From Collimonas sp. OK242 (GTDB lineage: Bacteria; Pseudomonadota; Gammaproteobacteria; Burkholderiales; Burkholderiaceae_D), in NCBI RefSeq assembly GCF_900107095.1, contig NZ_FNOR01000004.1, forward strand, positions 186,001 to 250,000: DNA of 64,000 nt, read 5' to 3'. The position numbers were made by a program, and so were the translations under genes. A model generated the notes under the pieces. That model had not been told where the DNA came from and did not search any database. It worked only from the letters and a program-made list of their open reading frames with translations. Below, piece by piece: positions 49,300 through 58,652 of the stretch (position 1 is the first letter of the stretch; each line of letters starts with the position of its first letter).

Positions 49300-50247
49300 A
49301 TGACACTGACCGAACTCAAATATATCGTCGCGGTAGCCCGCGTCAAGCATTTTGGCCATGCTGCAGAAGCGTGTTTCGTAGCGCAACCCACTCTCTCAGT
49401 AGCGATCAAGAAACTGGAAGATGAGCTAGGCGTTGTGATTTTCGAAAGAGGCGGCACGGAAATTTCGGTGACCCCGCTGGGTTCGCAGATTGTGGCTCAG
49501 GCCGAACGGGTGCTGGAGCAAACCGCCACCATCCGCGAAATCGCCAACCAGAACAAGGATCCCCTGGCCGGCCCTCTGCGGCTGGGCATCATCTATACCG
49601 TCGGCCCCTACCTGCTGCCGCCGCTGGTGAAGACCATGATCGAGCAAGTGCCGCAGATGCCGCTGGTATTGCAGGAAAATTTCACCGTGCGCCTGCTGGA
49701 ACTGCTGCGGCAAGGCGAACTGGATGCGGCCATCATCGCCCTGCCGTTCCCCGAGCATGGCCTGATGGTGCAACCGCTGTACGACGAACCGTTCGTGGTA
49801 GCGCTGCCCAAGCATCATGCCTGGGCCGAGCGCGCCAGCATCAGCGCCCAGGATCTCAAATCGGAAACCATGCTGTTGCTCGGCAACGGCCATTGTTTCC
49901 GTGACCAGGTGCTGGAAGTATGTCCTGAAATGTCGCGTTTTTCGACTGCTGGCGATGGCATCGCCCGCACCTTCGAAGGTTCGTCGCTGGAAACCATCCG
50001 TCATATGGTGGCTTCCGGTATCGGCATTACGGTGCTGCCGCAGGCTTCGGTACCCGATATCGGCGCCAAGGACGGCATGCTGCGTTACGTACCATTTACC
50101 GCGCCGGGGCCGTCGCGCCGGGTGGTGATTGTCTGGCGTAAAAGCTTCACCCGCCATGCCGCCATCGAAGCGGTGCAAAAGGCAGTGCTGGATTGCGGCC
50201 TGAAAGGCGTGACCTTGCTGCGTGACGCGCTTGCTGTCGAGGGCTAG
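49300..50247 (+). CDS. oxyR: Hydrogen peroxide-sensing LysR-type regulator OxyR
   Basis: OxyR activates peroxide-defence genes once a disulfide forms. The 315-residue protein has the N-terminal HTH (AEACFVAQPTLSVAIKKLED) and a LysR ligand-binding-type domain. The two redox cysteines fall at exactly the E. coli positions, Cys199 (GNGHCFRDQ) and Cys208 (LEVCPEM). The target genes are not visible here; the exported peroxiredoxin and gpx elsewhere in the window are possible members. A terminator follows. Confidence 0.96.
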   Translation: MTLTELKYIVAVARVKHFGHAAEACFVAQPTLSVAIKKLEDELGVVIFERGGTEISVTPLGSQIVAQAERVLEQTATIREIANQNKDPLAGPLRLGIIYTVGPYLLPPLVKTMIEQVPQMPLVLQENFTVRLLELLRQGELDAAIIALPFPEHGLMVQPLYDEPFVVALPKHHAWAERASISAQDLKSETMLLLGNGHCFRDQVLEVCPEMSRFSTAGDGIARTFEGSSLETIRHMVASGIGITVLPQASVPDIGAKDGMLRYVPFTAPGPSRRVVIVWRKSFTRHAAIEAVQKAVLDCGLKGVTLLRDALAVEG

Positions 50248-50260
50248 ATAAGCACCTGAC

Positions 50261-50292
50261 GCCTCGGGCGGAACAAGGTTTCCGCCCGAGGC
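50261..50292 (+). terminator. Terminator hairpin after oxyR
   Basis: GCCTCGGGCGGAA (50261-50273) pairs perfectly with TTCCGCCCGAGGC (50280-50292) around a six-base loop. The following ATTCTTC is only moderately U-rich, so it is a probable rather than certain Rho-independent terminator. Confidence 0.7.
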
Positions 50293-50350
50293 ATTCTTCA
50301 ATACGACCGTTTCTCCCCGGACTTACGTCTTTACCCGCCGCCTGGCGGCA

Positions 50351-51226
50351 ATGCTAATCGCACACACTGCAATGAATCGTCTCAAACTCTATTTTCTGCT
50401 GATCCGCGCGAACAAACCGATCGGCATCCTGCTGCTGCTTTGGCCGACTCTGGCCGCCTTGTGGCTGGCTGCCGGCGGCAAACCGGCCTGGACCCTGGTC
50501 GCGATTTTCTGCGTTGGCACGGCGTTGATGCGTTCCGCCGGTTGCGCCATCAACGATTTCGCCGACAGGGATTTTGACAGACACGTCAAGCGTACCGCCG
50601 ACCGTCCGCTAACCAGCGGCAAAATCGCCGCCTGGGAAGCGGTGATGGTTGCGCTGGTGCTGACGCTGCTGTCCCTGCTATTGATACTGCCGCTGAACAC
50701 ACTGACCAAGGAGCTGTCGGTGATCGCGGTGATCGTGGCCGGCAGCTACCCCTACTTCAAGCGTTTCTTCGCAATTCCGCAGGCTTATCTCGGCATAGCC
50801 TTCGGTTTCGGCATACCGATGGGTTTCGCCGCGATACAAGGAACGGTGCCGGCCGCCGCCTGGCTGCTATTGCTGGCCAACGTATTCTGGGCCGTCGCTT
50901 ACGACACCGAATACGCCATGGTCGACCGTGACGACGACCTCAAGATCGGCATCCGGACTTCGGCGATCACCTTCGGCCGCTACGATGTACTGGCGATCAT
51001 GCTTTGTTATGCGCTCAGTTTGGGATTAATATTTGCTGTAGGCTGGCAATTCGGCTTACGCGGCTGGTTTAGCGCCGGCATGCTGCTGGCGGCCGCTTGC
51101 GCCGTTTATCACTACCGTTTGATCCGCACGCGCGAGCGCGCTGGCTGCTTTGCCGCTTTTCGCCACAATAACTGGCTAGGGGCGGCGGTATTCGGCGGAA
51201 TCGCACTGGACTATGCGCTACGGTAA
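50351..51226 (+). CDS. ubiA: 4-hydroxybenzoate octaprenyltransferase
   Basis: UbiA attaches the prenyl tail to 4-hydroxybenzoate in ubiquinone synthesis, in the inner membrane. The 291-residue protein has [20 protein letters not shown] and the two Asp-rich prenyl-diphosphate motifs, [19 protein letters not shown] and [17 protein letters not shown], among several membrane helices. The ATG at 50351 is used; the ATG at 50372 is equally compatible. ubiC, which makes its substrate, is at 25113. Confidence 0.96.
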   Translation: MLIAHTAMNRLKLYFLLIRANKPIGILLLLWPTLAALWLAAGGKPAWTLVAIFCVGTALMRSAGCAINDFADRDFDRHVKRTADRPLTSGKIAAWEAVMVALVLTLLSLLLILPLNTLTKELSVIAVIVAGSYPYFKRFFAIPQAYLGIAFGFGIPMGFAAIQGTVPAAAWLLLLANVFWAVAYDTEYAMVDRDDDLKIGIRTSAITFGRYDVLAIMLCYALSLGLIFAVGWQFGLRGWFSAGMLLAAACAVYHYRLIRTRERAGCFAAFRHNNWLGAAVFGGIALDYALR

Positions 51227-51296
51227 CAAAAACAAGGCGATTTCCCATGGTATATTAAGCAACATTTTCCCCGCAATCCACATTGAAGAGGTAAAC

Positions 51297-51620
51297 ATGG
51301 CTACTACTACCGACAACGTAAAAGAGATGCGCGACAATCTGGCAGGCGAACTCAAATCAGTGATCAAGGAAGCAGAAACCCTGCTCGACGACGCCCATGA
51401 TCATGCTGAGAAAAAATACAACTCGGCGCGAGAAAAACTGCAAGCGGCGCTGGAAACTGCTAAAACAGAGCTGCCGAAAGCCACCAAAAAAGCGGTTGCA
51501 CACACCAAACATGCAGCGCATGTTACCGATGAATATGTCGGCGACAATCCATGGAAAGCCGTCGGCGTGGCAGCCGCCATCGGTTTGCTGGCGGGCCTGG
51601 TGATTGGCCGCGGCAAATAA
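51297..51620 (+). CDS. DUF883 family (ElaB/YqjD-like) membrane-anchored protein
   Basis: The 107-residue protein is mostly a charged helix (about 8-75, Lys/Glu/Ala-rich) with a C-terminal hydrophobic anchor (AVGVAAAIGLLAGLVIGRG), the arrangement of ElaB/YqjD proteins that tether to the membrane and in E. coli bind ribosomes in stationary phase. The DNPWKAVGVAAAIGLLAG segment is diagnostic. The ATG at 51297 follows a GAGG sequence; the upstream frame overlaps ubiA. A strong terminator follows. Confidence 0.92.
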   Translation: MATTTDNVKEMRDNLAGELKSVIKEAETLLDDAHDHAEKKYNSAREKLQAALETAKTELPKATKKAVAHTKHAAHVTDEYVGDNPWKAVGVAAAIGLLAGLVIGRGK

Positions 51621-51666
51621 AATCTGAAAGTCTGACGAAAGCCGGAATGCGGCTTGTAGGCGAAAA

Positions 51667-51703
51667 AAAACAGCGGCAGTCGCGATGCGATTGCCGCTGT
51701 TTT
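51667..51703. terminator. Bidirectional terminator between the DUF883 gene and proC
   Basis: CAGCGGCAGTCGC (51671-51683) pairs with GCGATTGCCGCTG (51687-51699), with one G-U pair and a GAT loop, flanked by A-runs on the left and T-runs on the right. It separates the convergent DUF883 and proC genes. Confidence 0.92.
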
Positions 51704-51706
51704 TTT

Positions 51707-51718
51707 GCCCACCCTGCA
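51707..51718. repeat. GGGTGGGC core repeat, copy 3 (partial)
   Basis: GCCCACCCTGCA (minus strand TGCAGGGTGGGC) matches the core of the elements at 34237 and 49249. It sits directly after the terminator and next to the proC stop. Only the core is present, so this copy may be a remnant or chance. Confidence 0.45.
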
Positions 51719-51719
51719 A

Positions 51720-52544
51720 TTAGTCGCGCCCGAACTCGTCGCCCAATTCCTGTCCGCGCGTTGCCGCTGACTTGATAGCCGTGATGATCGCCCCCTTCAC
51801 ATCAGCCGCCTCCATGCTGGTCAACGCCGCATAAGTGGTGCCTCCTTTGGAGGTGACGCGCTCGCGCAATAAAGAAACCGGCTCCGACGACTGCGCCGCA
51901 AGTTGCGCTGCGCCGACGAAGGTGGCCTTGGCCAGTTCTATGCCCTGTTGCGCAGTCAAGCCCAGTTCCTGCGCCGCCTGCTGCATCGCTTCGATAAAAT
52001 AAAATACATACGCCGGGCCGCTGCCGGATACCGCCGTTACCGCATCAATCTTCGCTTCGTCGTCCAGCCACACCGTGCCGCCCACCGCGCGCAAGATAAG
52101 ATCGGCGGTTTCGCGTTGGTCTTCCGATACGCCGGCGGTGGCGACCATACCGGTAATTCCCTGGCCGATCAGCGCCGGCGTATTCGGCATGCAGCGTACG
52201 ATCGCATCGTGGCCGCCCAGCCAGCGCGCCAGATCGACGGCGCGAATCCCGGCTGCAATCGACAACACCAGCTGCGTTGTGACGTGCGGCCGCAATTTGG
52301 CCACCACGTCCTTCATTTGCTGAGGCTTGACGGCCAGCACGATCACTTCGCTGGCGCTTACCGCCGCATCGATTTCGCTTGCCGTGCTGACGCCAAACCG
52401 TTGCGCCAGATTCTGCAAGGCTTCCGGGTTCAGGTCGATCACATGGAGGTTGGCGCCCTCGGTGACCTTGCCGGCCAGGCCGCCGATCAAGGCCGCCGCC
52501 ATATTGCCGCCGCCGATGAAACTGATTTTTAGTTTACTGTTCAT
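51720..52544 (-). CDS. proC: Pyrroline-5-carboxylate reductase
   Basis: ProC makes proline from pyrroline-5-carboxylate with NAD(P)H. The 274-residue protein has the Rossmann motif ISFIGGGNMAAALIGGL, VLAVKPQQM, RCMPNTPALIGQGITGM and the C-terminal SGSGPAYVFYFIEAM plus VTSKGGTTYAAL. The start at 52544 has a GGGAAAG site; the upstream frame extends into yggS. It overlaps yggS by 11 bases. Confidence 0.97.
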   Translation of the reverse strand: MNSKLKISFIGGGNMAAALIGGLAGKVTEGANLHVIDLNPEALQNLAQRFGVSTASEIDAAVSASEVIVLAVKPQQMKDVVAKLRPHVTTQLVLSIAAGIRAVDLARWLGGHDAIVRCMPNTPALIGQGITGMVATAGVSEDQRETADLILRAVGGTVWLDDEAKIDAVTAVSGSGPAYVFYFIEAMQQAAQELGLTAQQGIELAKATFVGAAQLAAQSSEPVSLLRERVTSKGGTTYAALTSMEAADVKGAIITAIKSAATRGQELGDEFGRD

Positions 52545-53271
52545 GATTTCTTTCCCGTTGCCCAAAAATTGCACTGCCCACGCGCACGATAGTAGCGCCT
52601 TCTTCAATCGCCGCCGCCATGTCTGCCGACATTCCCATCGACAGGGTATCCAGTTGCGGCGCCGCTAATTCCTGTTGCAGCTGCGTCAGCAATTCCCTGG
52701 TCTGGCGAAATGCCGCATGTTGCTTCTGTTGATCGTCGGTCGGCTCCGGTATCGCCATCAGGCCGCGCAAGCTCAGCCCGGGCAATCCTACGACGGCGCG
52801 CGCCACATCCAGCACTTCCGACGGCGCCATGCCGCTCTTGCTGGCCTCGCCGCTGATATTCACCTGCAGGCAGATATTCAGCGGCGCCAGCTGCGGCGGC
52901 CGCTGCTGCGACAGGCGCTGGGCGATTTTTTCACGGTCGACCGTATGCACCCAGTCGAAATGCTCGGCGATGGCGCGCGTCTTGTTGCTTTGAATCGGCC
53001 CGATAAAATGCCATTCCAGCAAGACATCCTTTCGTGCATCCGGTCCGGACTTGAGCGCCTGGTCGACCGCCGCCATTTTCGCCAGCGCCTCCTGCAGGTA
53101 GTTTTCACCGAATGCGCGCTGGCCGGCGGCAATCGCTTCCAGCACCATCTCGGCGCCGAAGGTTTTGGACACCGCCAGCAACGCGACACTGTCAGGCCGG
53201 CGCGACACCGCAGCAGCCGCAGCCTGAATACTGCTATGGACGGCTTGCAACTTGTGGGACATTAAGGACAT
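52534..53271 (-). CDS. yggS: YggS-family pyridoxal phosphate homeostasis protein
   Basis: This single-domain PLP-binding protein (245 residues, alanine racemase-like barrel) helps keep free PLP in balance and has no known enzyme activity. The PLP lysine is in VALLAVSKTFGAEMV; RAFGENYLQEALAK, WHFIGPIQSNKTRAIA and the final SMGMSADMAAAIEEGATIVR are hallmarks. The ATG at 53271 is preferred; another ATG is three codons on. It is coupled to proC, a conserved pairing, and divergent from pilT. Confidence 0.95.
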   Translation of the reverse strand: MSLMSHKLQAVHSSIQAAAAAVSRRPDSVALLAVSKTFGAEMVLEAIAAGQRAFGENYLQEALAKMAAVDQALKSGPDARKDVLLEWHFIGPIQSNKTRAIAEHFDWVHTVDREKIAQRLSQQRPPQLAPLNICLQVNISGEASKSGMAPSEVLDVARAVVGLPGLSLRGLMAIPEPTDDQQKQHAAFRQTRELLTQLQQELAAPQLDTLSMGMSADMAAAIEEGATIVRVGSAIFGQRERNHEQ

Positions 53272-53371
53272 AATCGGAGACTTTGAAAATTGCCGCAAGG
53301 AACTAGCGCAACAGGGCGGTACTTGGGCAAAAATGCCTTTCAACAAACAAATTACAGCACAGGGATTATAA

Positions 53372-54415
53372 ATGGACATTTCCGAACTTCTGGCTTTTTC
53401 GGTGAAGAATAAGGCATCCGATTTGCATCTATCCGCAGGCTTGCCGCCGATGATCCGGGTTCATGGCGATGTGCGTCGTATCAACCTGCCGCCATTGGAA
53501 CACAAAGATGTGCATTCAATGATCTATGACATCATGAATGATGGTCAGCGCAAGGCCTACGAAGAACACCTGGAATGCGATTTTTCGTTTGAAATCCCCG
53601 GCCTGGCGCGGTTCCGCGTGAATGCCTTCAACCAGGATCGCGGCGCGGCCGCCGTGTTGCGGACCATTCCGTCGACAGTCCTGACACTGGAACAGCTTAA
53701 CGCGCCGCGCATCTTTGCCGAGTTGGCGCTGAAACCGCGCGGCCTGGTGCTGGTCACCGGCCCGACCGGTTCCGGCAAATCGACCACGCTGGCAGCCATG
53801 GTCAATCACGTCAACGAAAATGAATACGCCCATATCCTGACCATTGAAGACCCGATCGAATTCGTCCATCAATCGAACAAATGCCTGATCAACCAGCGCG
53901 AAGTCGGACCGCACACCCATTCGTTCAGTAATGCCCTGCGCTCGGCATTGCGGGAAGATCCGGACGTCATCCTGGTCGGCGAATTACGCGACCTGGAAAC
54001 CATCCGGCTGGCGCTGACAGCGGCCGAAACCGGCCATCTGGTATTCGGCACGCTGCACACCTCTTCCGCCGCCAAAACCATCGACCGTATCGTTGACGTG
54101 TTCCCGGGCGAGGAAAAGGAAATGGTGCGCGCCATGTTGTCGGAATCGCTGCAAGCGGTGATCTCGCAAAGCCTGCTGAAAACCAAGGACGGCTCCGGCC
54201 GCGTAGCCGCCCATGAAATCATGCTGGGCACGCCGGCGATCCGCAACCTGATCCGCGAAAGCAAGATTGCGCAGATGTATTCGGCGATCCAGACCGGCAG
54301 TAACATGGGCATGCAAACCCTCGACAGCAACCTGACCGAACTGGTCAAGCGCAATGTGATCTCGCTGGCTAGCGCACGTGCCGCGGCGAAGACACCGGAT
54401 AATTTCCCAGGCTAA
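53372..54415 (+). CDS. pilT: Type IV pilus retraction ATPase PilT
   Basis: PilT is the hexameric motor that retracts type IV pili. The 347-residue protein has the N-terminal NKASDLHLSAGLPPMIRV, Walker [17 protein letters not shown] with Lys136 as in Pseudomonas, TIEDPIEFVH, the LREDPDVILVGELRD Walker B region and GTLHTSSAAKTIDRI. Its partner pilU follows after 32 bases. The signalling system that steers these motors is at 7516-17693. Confidence 0.98.
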   Translation: MDISELLAFSVKNKASDLHLSAGLPPMIRVHGDVRRINLPPLEHKDVHSMIYDIMNDGQRKAYEEHLECDFSFEIPGLARFRVNAFNQDRGAAAVLRTIPSTVLTLEQLNAPRIFAELALKPRGLVLVTGPTGSGKSTTLAAMVNHVNENEYAHILTIEDPIEFVHQSNKCLINQREVGPHTHSFSNALRSALREDPDVILVGELRDLETIRLALTAAETGHLVFGTLHTSSAAKTIDRIVDVFPGEEKEMVRAMLSESLQAVISQSLLKTKDGSGRVAAHEIMLGTPAIRNLIRESKIAQMYSAIQTGSNMGMQTLDSNLTELVKRNVISLASARAAAKTPDNFPG

Positions 54416-54447
54416 GCTTAATCTGCAAATACATTAGGATAAGAATC

Positions 54448-55584
54448 ATGGAAAGAGATCAAGCGACCAAATTCATGCACGACTTGCTGCGCCTGATGGT
54501 CAGCAAGCGTGGCTCCGATCTGTTCATTACCGCAGACTTCCCGCCAGCGTTCAAGATCGACGGCAAAATCACGCCGGTGTCGAACCAGGCGCTGACATCC
54601 GTCCATACTTTGGAACTCGCGCGCGCCATCATGAGCGACAAGCAGGCGGCCGATTTCGAAGAAACCAAGGAATGCAATTTCGCCATCAGTCCGGCCGGAC
54701 TGGGGCGCTTCCGCGCTTCGGCCTTTATCCAGCAAGGCCGGGTCGGCATGGTATTGCGCACCATCACCACCGATATCCCGAAATTCGAAGACCTTGGCTT
54801 GCCGCCTACGTTAAAAGATGTCGTCATGACCAAACGCGGCCTGGTGATCATGGTTGGCGCTACCGGCTCCGGCAAATCGACCACGCTGGCGGCGATGGTC
54901 GGCTATCGCAATGAAAACAGCTACGGCCATATCATCACCATCGAAGATCCGGTCGAATACATCCACCCGCACAAGAATTGCATCGTCACCCAGCGTGAAG
55001 TCGGAGTCGATACCGACAACTGGGGCGTGGCCTTGAAAAACACTCTGCGCCAGGCCCCCGACGTGATCCTGATCGGCGAAATCCGCGATCGTGAAACCAT
55101 GGATTACGCCATCGCCTTTGCCGAGACCGGCCACCTGTGCCTGGCTACCTTGCATGCCAACAGCGCCAACCAGGCGCTGGACCGCATCATCAACTTCTTC
55201 CCGGAAGAACGCCGGCCGCAGTTGCTGATGGATCTGTCGCTGAATCTGAAGGGCATTATCTCGCAACGGCTGGTTCCGCTGAAAACCGTCAAGGGACGCT
55301 GCGTGGCGGTGGAAATCCTGCTGAATTCACCGCTCATTTCCGACCTGATTTTCAAGGGCGATGTCCATGAAATCAAGGAAATCATGAAGAAGTCGCGCGA
55401 GCTCGGCATGCAGACTTTCGACCAGGCGCTGTTCGATTTGTATGAAGAGGATAAAATCAGTTACGAAGACGCTTTGCGTAACGCCGATTCGATCAACGAT
55501 TTGCGACTTTCCATCAAGCTGCGCAGCAAGAATTCAAAAGACCGCGACCTGGCTGCCGGCACTGAACATCTGGGGATTGTATGA
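54448..55584 (+). CDS. pilU: Type IV pilus retraction ATPase-like protein PilU
   Basis: PilU is a PilT paralogue that adds force to retraction. The 378-residue protein has [18 protein letters not shown], Walker [21 protein letters not shown] with Lys143, the [20 protein letters not shown] segment and [19 protein letters not shown]. The last 30 residues or so are an extra polar tail compared with PilT. Its stop overlaps the gpx start by four bases, so gpx is co-transcribed. Confidence 0.96.
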   Translation: MERDQATKFMHDLLRLMVSKRGSDLFITADFPPAFKIDGKITPVSNQALTSVHTLELARAIMSDKQAADFEETKECNFAISPAGLGRFRASAFIQQGRVGMVLRTITTDIPKFEDLGLPPTLKDVVMTKRGLVIMVGATGSGKSTTLAAMVGYRNENSYGHIITIEDPVEYIHPHKNCIVTQREVGVDTDNWGVALKNTLRQAPDVILIGEIRDRETMDYAIAFAETGHLCLATLHANSANQALDRIINFFPEERRPQLLMDLSLNLKGIISQRLVPLKTVKGRCVAVEILLNSPLISDLIFKGDVHEIKEIMKKSRELGMQTFDQALFDLYEEDKISYEDALRNADSINDLRLSIKLRSKNSKDRDLAAGTEHLGIV

Positions 55585-56078
55585 CTACCACCGACACCAG
55601 CATTTATGATTTCACCGTCAATCAACTGAACGGTGCCCCCAGCTCGCTGGCAGCCTTCCGCGGCAAGGTGTTGCTGATCGTCAATACTGCCAGCAATTGC
55701 GGTTTCACACCGCAGTACAAGGGGCTGGAAGAGATTTACCAGAAGTACCATGACCAGGGTTTCGAAGTGCTGGGCTTTCCGTGCAATCAGTTCGGCGCCC
55801 AGGAACCGGGAAGCGCTGAGGAAATCGGCGCTTTCTGCGAGAAAAACTATGGCGTCACGTTTCCTTTGTTCGAAAAGATCGACGTCAACGGCGATCACGC
55901 AGCGCCGCTTTACCAATACCTGAAAAACGCAGCGCCAGGCTTGCTTGGCAGCGAAGGCATCAAATGGAATTTCACCAAATTCCTGGTGAATAAGGACGGC
56001 GCTGTGGTCGACCGCTTTGCACCTCAGACCAAGCCGGAAGGCCTGGTTGCGGATATCGAGAAATTGCTGGCGAAGTAA
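55581..56078 (+). CDS. Glutathione peroxidase family protein
   Basis: The 165-residue thioredoxin-fold peroxidase has [19 protein letters not shown] with the peroxidatic Cys (not selenocysteine), the [13 protein letters not shown] motif with a second Cys and Gln, and [12 protein letters not shown]. Many bacterial members reduce peroxides using thioredoxin. The ATGA overlap with pilU shows coupling to the pilus motor genes, an uncommon neighbour for such an enzyme. Confidence 0.94.
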   Translation: MTTTDTSIYDFTVNQLNGAPSSLAAFRGKVLLIVNTASNCGFTPQYKGLEEIYQKYHDQGFEVLGFPCNQFGAQEPGSAEEIGAFCEKNYGVTFPLFEKIDVNGDHAAPLYQYLKNAAPGLLGSEGIKWNFTKFLVNKDGAVVDRFAPQTKPEGLVADIEKLLAK

Positions 56079-56153
56079 AGCAGGAACATAAGGCAGAAAC
56101 CTTCCGGATCGGGCCCTGGCCTTCCAGCCAACCGGGATCCGGATGCAACATAT

Positions 56154-56177
56154 CGATGCCGCCTGCAGGCGGCATCG
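56154..56177. terminator. 24-bp perfect palindrome between gpx and glpF
   Basis: CGATGCCGCCTG (56154-56165) is followed directly by its reverse complement. A less perfect pair TCCGGATC/GATCCGGA lies upstream (56103-56110 and 56136-56143). Both genes end here from opposite sides, so a shared terminator-like role is likely, though no U-tract is present. Confidence 0.5.
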
Positions 56178-56186
56178 AAGACCTCG

Positions 56187-56900
56187 TCAGTGCGCCATTT
56201 GCAGGCCATACACCAGCGCTGCCAGCACGCCGCCGGTTATCGAACCTACCACCGGTACCAATGCATAACCCCAGTCGCTATCGCGTTTGCCCGGGATCGG
56301 CAGCAGTGCGTGCATCAAGCGTGGCCCCAGGTCGCGGGCCGGATTGATCGCATAGCCGGTGGTGCCTCCTAAAGAGACGCCGATACTCATCACCAGCAAG
56401 GCGACCGGCAAGGCATCCAGTGCGCCCAGTCCCATCTTCGGCGAAGCGATATTCAATACGCAATAGACCAGCACGAAAGTACCCACCACTTCGGAAACCA
56501 CATTGCCGAAGGTATTGCGGATCGCGGGGGCTGTGCAAAACGCCGCCAGCTTGAGATTACCGTCCGAGGTCGCTGCAAAGTGGTTGCGATACACCAGCCA
56601 CACCAGGAAAGCCCCCATCATCCCGCCCAACATCTGCGACAGGATGTAGCCCGGTACGCTGGCCCAGGCAAACTTGCCGGCCACCGCCAGCGCCAGCGTT
56701 ACCGCCGGGTTAAGATGCGCGCCACTGGATGAGGCAGCGACGAAAACCCCGACAAACACCGCCATCGCCCAACCGACGGTGATCACAATCAGGCCGCTAC
56801 CGTTGCCGTGAGTTTTACTCAAGAGAACGTTGGCAACCACGCCGTTGCCAAGCAAGACAATCAGGGCGGTGCCCACGAATTCAGCTAAAAAAGGAGTCAT
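56187..56900 (-). CDS. glpF: Aquaglyceroporin (glycerol uptake facilitator)
   Basis: A six-helix MIP channel of 237 residues for glycerol entry. Both pore motifs are intact: SGAHLNPAVTLAL with Asn64 and YAINPARDLGPRLM with Asn186. The Asp after the second NPAR (NPARD) is typical of glycerol-conducting members. It is shorter than E. coli GlpF but complete. It is the last gene of the glp cluster, 106 bases after glpK. Confidence 0.93.
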   Translation of the reverse strand: MTPFLAEFVGTALIVLLGNGVVANVLLSKTHGNGSGLIVITVGWAMAVFVGVFVAASSSGAHLNPAVTLALAVAGKFAWASVPGYILSQMLGGMMGAFLVWLVYRNHFAATSDGNLKLAAFCTAPAIRNTFGNVVSEVVGTFVLVYCVLNIASPKMGLGALDALPVALLVMSIGVSLGGTTGYAINPARDLGPRLMHALLPIPGKRDSDWGYALVPVVGSITGGVLAALVYGLQMAH

Positions 56901-57006
56901 GACAAACTCTTTCGGAAATAGGAAGTGAGAAGAACGCAGATTCTGGTCTGCGCTCTGTTCTTTTCTGTTCGGTTTTTTATCTAACCGCGTGGGCTACGGC
57001 TGGCTC

Positions 57007-58503
57007 TCAGGAATCTGCCCAGACCGTCGCCGCTGCAATCGCCCGCTGCCAGCCTTTGATGCTGGCCTGCACTTCTGCCGCCGGCAGCGACGGCTTGAAG
57101 CGCTGGTCGAGCTGCCACTGACCTTGCACATCGCCGGTGCTGCTCCAGTAGCCGACCGCCAAACCGGCCAGATAGGCCGCGCCCAGTGCGGTGGTTTCCG
57201 TCACTTTCGGCCGCACCACATCCACGCCCAGGATGTCGGCCTGGAATTGCATCAGCAGATTGTTGGCAGTGGCGCCGCCGTCGACCCGCAGTTCCGGAAT
57301 CACGATGCCGGCGTCGGCTTCCATCGCCTTCAACACATCCATGGTCTGATAGGCGATGCTATCGAGCGCCGCCCGCGCATAGTGCGCAGACGTGGTGCCG
57401 CGGGTAATGCCGAAGATGGTGCCGCGTGCATGCGGATTCCAATGCGGTGCGCCGAGGCCGGCAAAAGCCGGCACCAGGTACACGCCGTCACTGCTCTTGA
57501 CGCTGCGCGCCAGCGCTTCGATTTCGGTGGAAGTCTTGATGATGCCGAGACCATCGCGCAACCATTGCACCACTGCGCCGCCGATGAAGATGCTGCCTTC
57601 CAGCGCGTAGTTGACTTCGTTGCCGATTTTCCAGGCCACCGTGGTCAGCAGATTGTTTTTCGAGATGATCGGCCTGGTGCCTGTGTTCATCACCATGAAG
57701 CAACCGGTGCCGTAGGTATTCTTGACCATGCCAGGCTGAGTGCACATCTGGCCGAACAAGGCGGCCTGCTGGTCGCCCGCAATCCCGGCCAGAGGAATTT
57801 CAGAACCGAAACCGGAAATTTCGGTGTGACCGTAGACTTCGCTGGAGGAGCGTACTTCCGGCAGCATGCTGCGCGGTACGCCCATGATCTCGAGCAGCTC
57901 GTCATCCCACTGCATGGTGTGGATATTGAACAGCATGGTGCGCGAAGCATTCGATACGTCGGTCAGATGCAGTTTGCCGCGCGTCATATTCCATACCAGC
58001 CAGGTATCGATGGTGCCGAACGCCAGACGCCCTTGATCGGCCAGCTTTTGCGCGCCTTCGACGTTCTTCAGTATCCAGCGGATCTTGGTCGCGGAAAAAT
58101 AGGAATCCACCAGCAAGCCGGTCTTGGCGCGGATGGTTTCTCCCAGGCCGTCGGCTTTCAGCTGATCGCAGAATGCGGCTGTGCGACGGTCTTGCCAGAC
58201 GATGGCGTTATAGACAGCCTTGCCGGTTTCGCGGTCCCAGACTACGGTCGTTTCACGCTGGTTGGTAATGCCGATGGCGGCAATCGAAGTACCGTTCAAA
58301 CCGACGTTGGTCGAGGCCTCGGCCGCAACCCCGACCTGGGTCGACCAGATTTCCTGCGGGTCATGTTCAACCCAGCCAGGCTGCGGATAGATCTGGCGGA
58401 ATTCTTTCTGTGCTGAAGAAACGATGTTGCCTTGACGGTCGAACAGGATGGCGCGCGAGCTGGTAGTCCCTTGATCCAGGGCTAAAATGTATTTGTCTTT
58501 CAA
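57007..58503 (-). CDS. glpK: Glycerol kinase
   Basis: GlpK phosphorylates glycerol to glycerol-3-phosphate, trapping it in the cell. The 498-residue FGGY-family protein begins [20 protein letters not shown], has [10 protein letters not shown], the [13 protein letters not shown] motif, [12 protein letters not shown], and the signature [20 protein letters not shown]. It lies between glpD and glpF in the same orientation. Confidence 0.98.
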   Translation of the reverse strand: MKDKYILALDQGTTSSRAILFDRQGNIVSSAQKEFRQIYPQPGWVEHDPQEIWSTQVGVAAEASTNVGLNGTSIAAIGITNQRETTVVWDRETGKAVYNAIVWQDRRTAAFCDQLKADGLGETIRAKTGLLVDSYFSATKIRWILKNVEGAQKLADQGRLAFGTIDTWLVWNMTRGKLHLTDVSNASRTMLFNIHTMQWDDELLEIMGVPRSMLPEVRSSSEVYGHTEISGFGSEIPLAGIAGDQQAALFGQMCTQPGMVKNTYGTGCFMVMNTGTRPIISKNNLLTTVAWKIGNEVNYALEGSIFIGGAVVQWLRDGLGIIKTSTEIEALARSVKSSDGVYLVPAFAGLGAPHWNPHARGTIFGITRGTTSAHYARAALDSIAYQTMDVLKAMEADAGIVIPELRVDGGATANNLLMQFQADILGVDVVRPKVTETTALGAAYLAGLAVGYWSSTGDVQGQWQLDQRFKPSLPAAEVQASIKGWQRAIAAATVWADS

Positions 58504-58652
58504 CTTGTCTACTCCAAGGTTAGTGAATCCGCTTACGCGGACCGGGGTGACTTTGACCCGGAGATGGTTCCGGATCCGCCTTTTTTATCTTCCGACGTAA
58601 CTACTGAACGTGGCTACTGAACAACGGCACTACCGCCCCATCGGGCAAAACT

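Noticed and set aside
56989-58416. A 475-codon open frame on the plus strand opposite glpK
   Set aside because: glpK on the minus strand has every family motif; the antisense frame is compositionally biased and unrelated to known proteins. Similar long antisense frames opposite mpl, secD and accC/prmA were rejected for the same reason.
58537-58586. A terminator-shaped hairpin followed by T residues in the glpD-glpK gap
   Set aside because: The U-tract lies on the plus strand, but no plus-strand gene ends here; glpD and glpK are both on the minus strand, where the hairpin has no U-tract.
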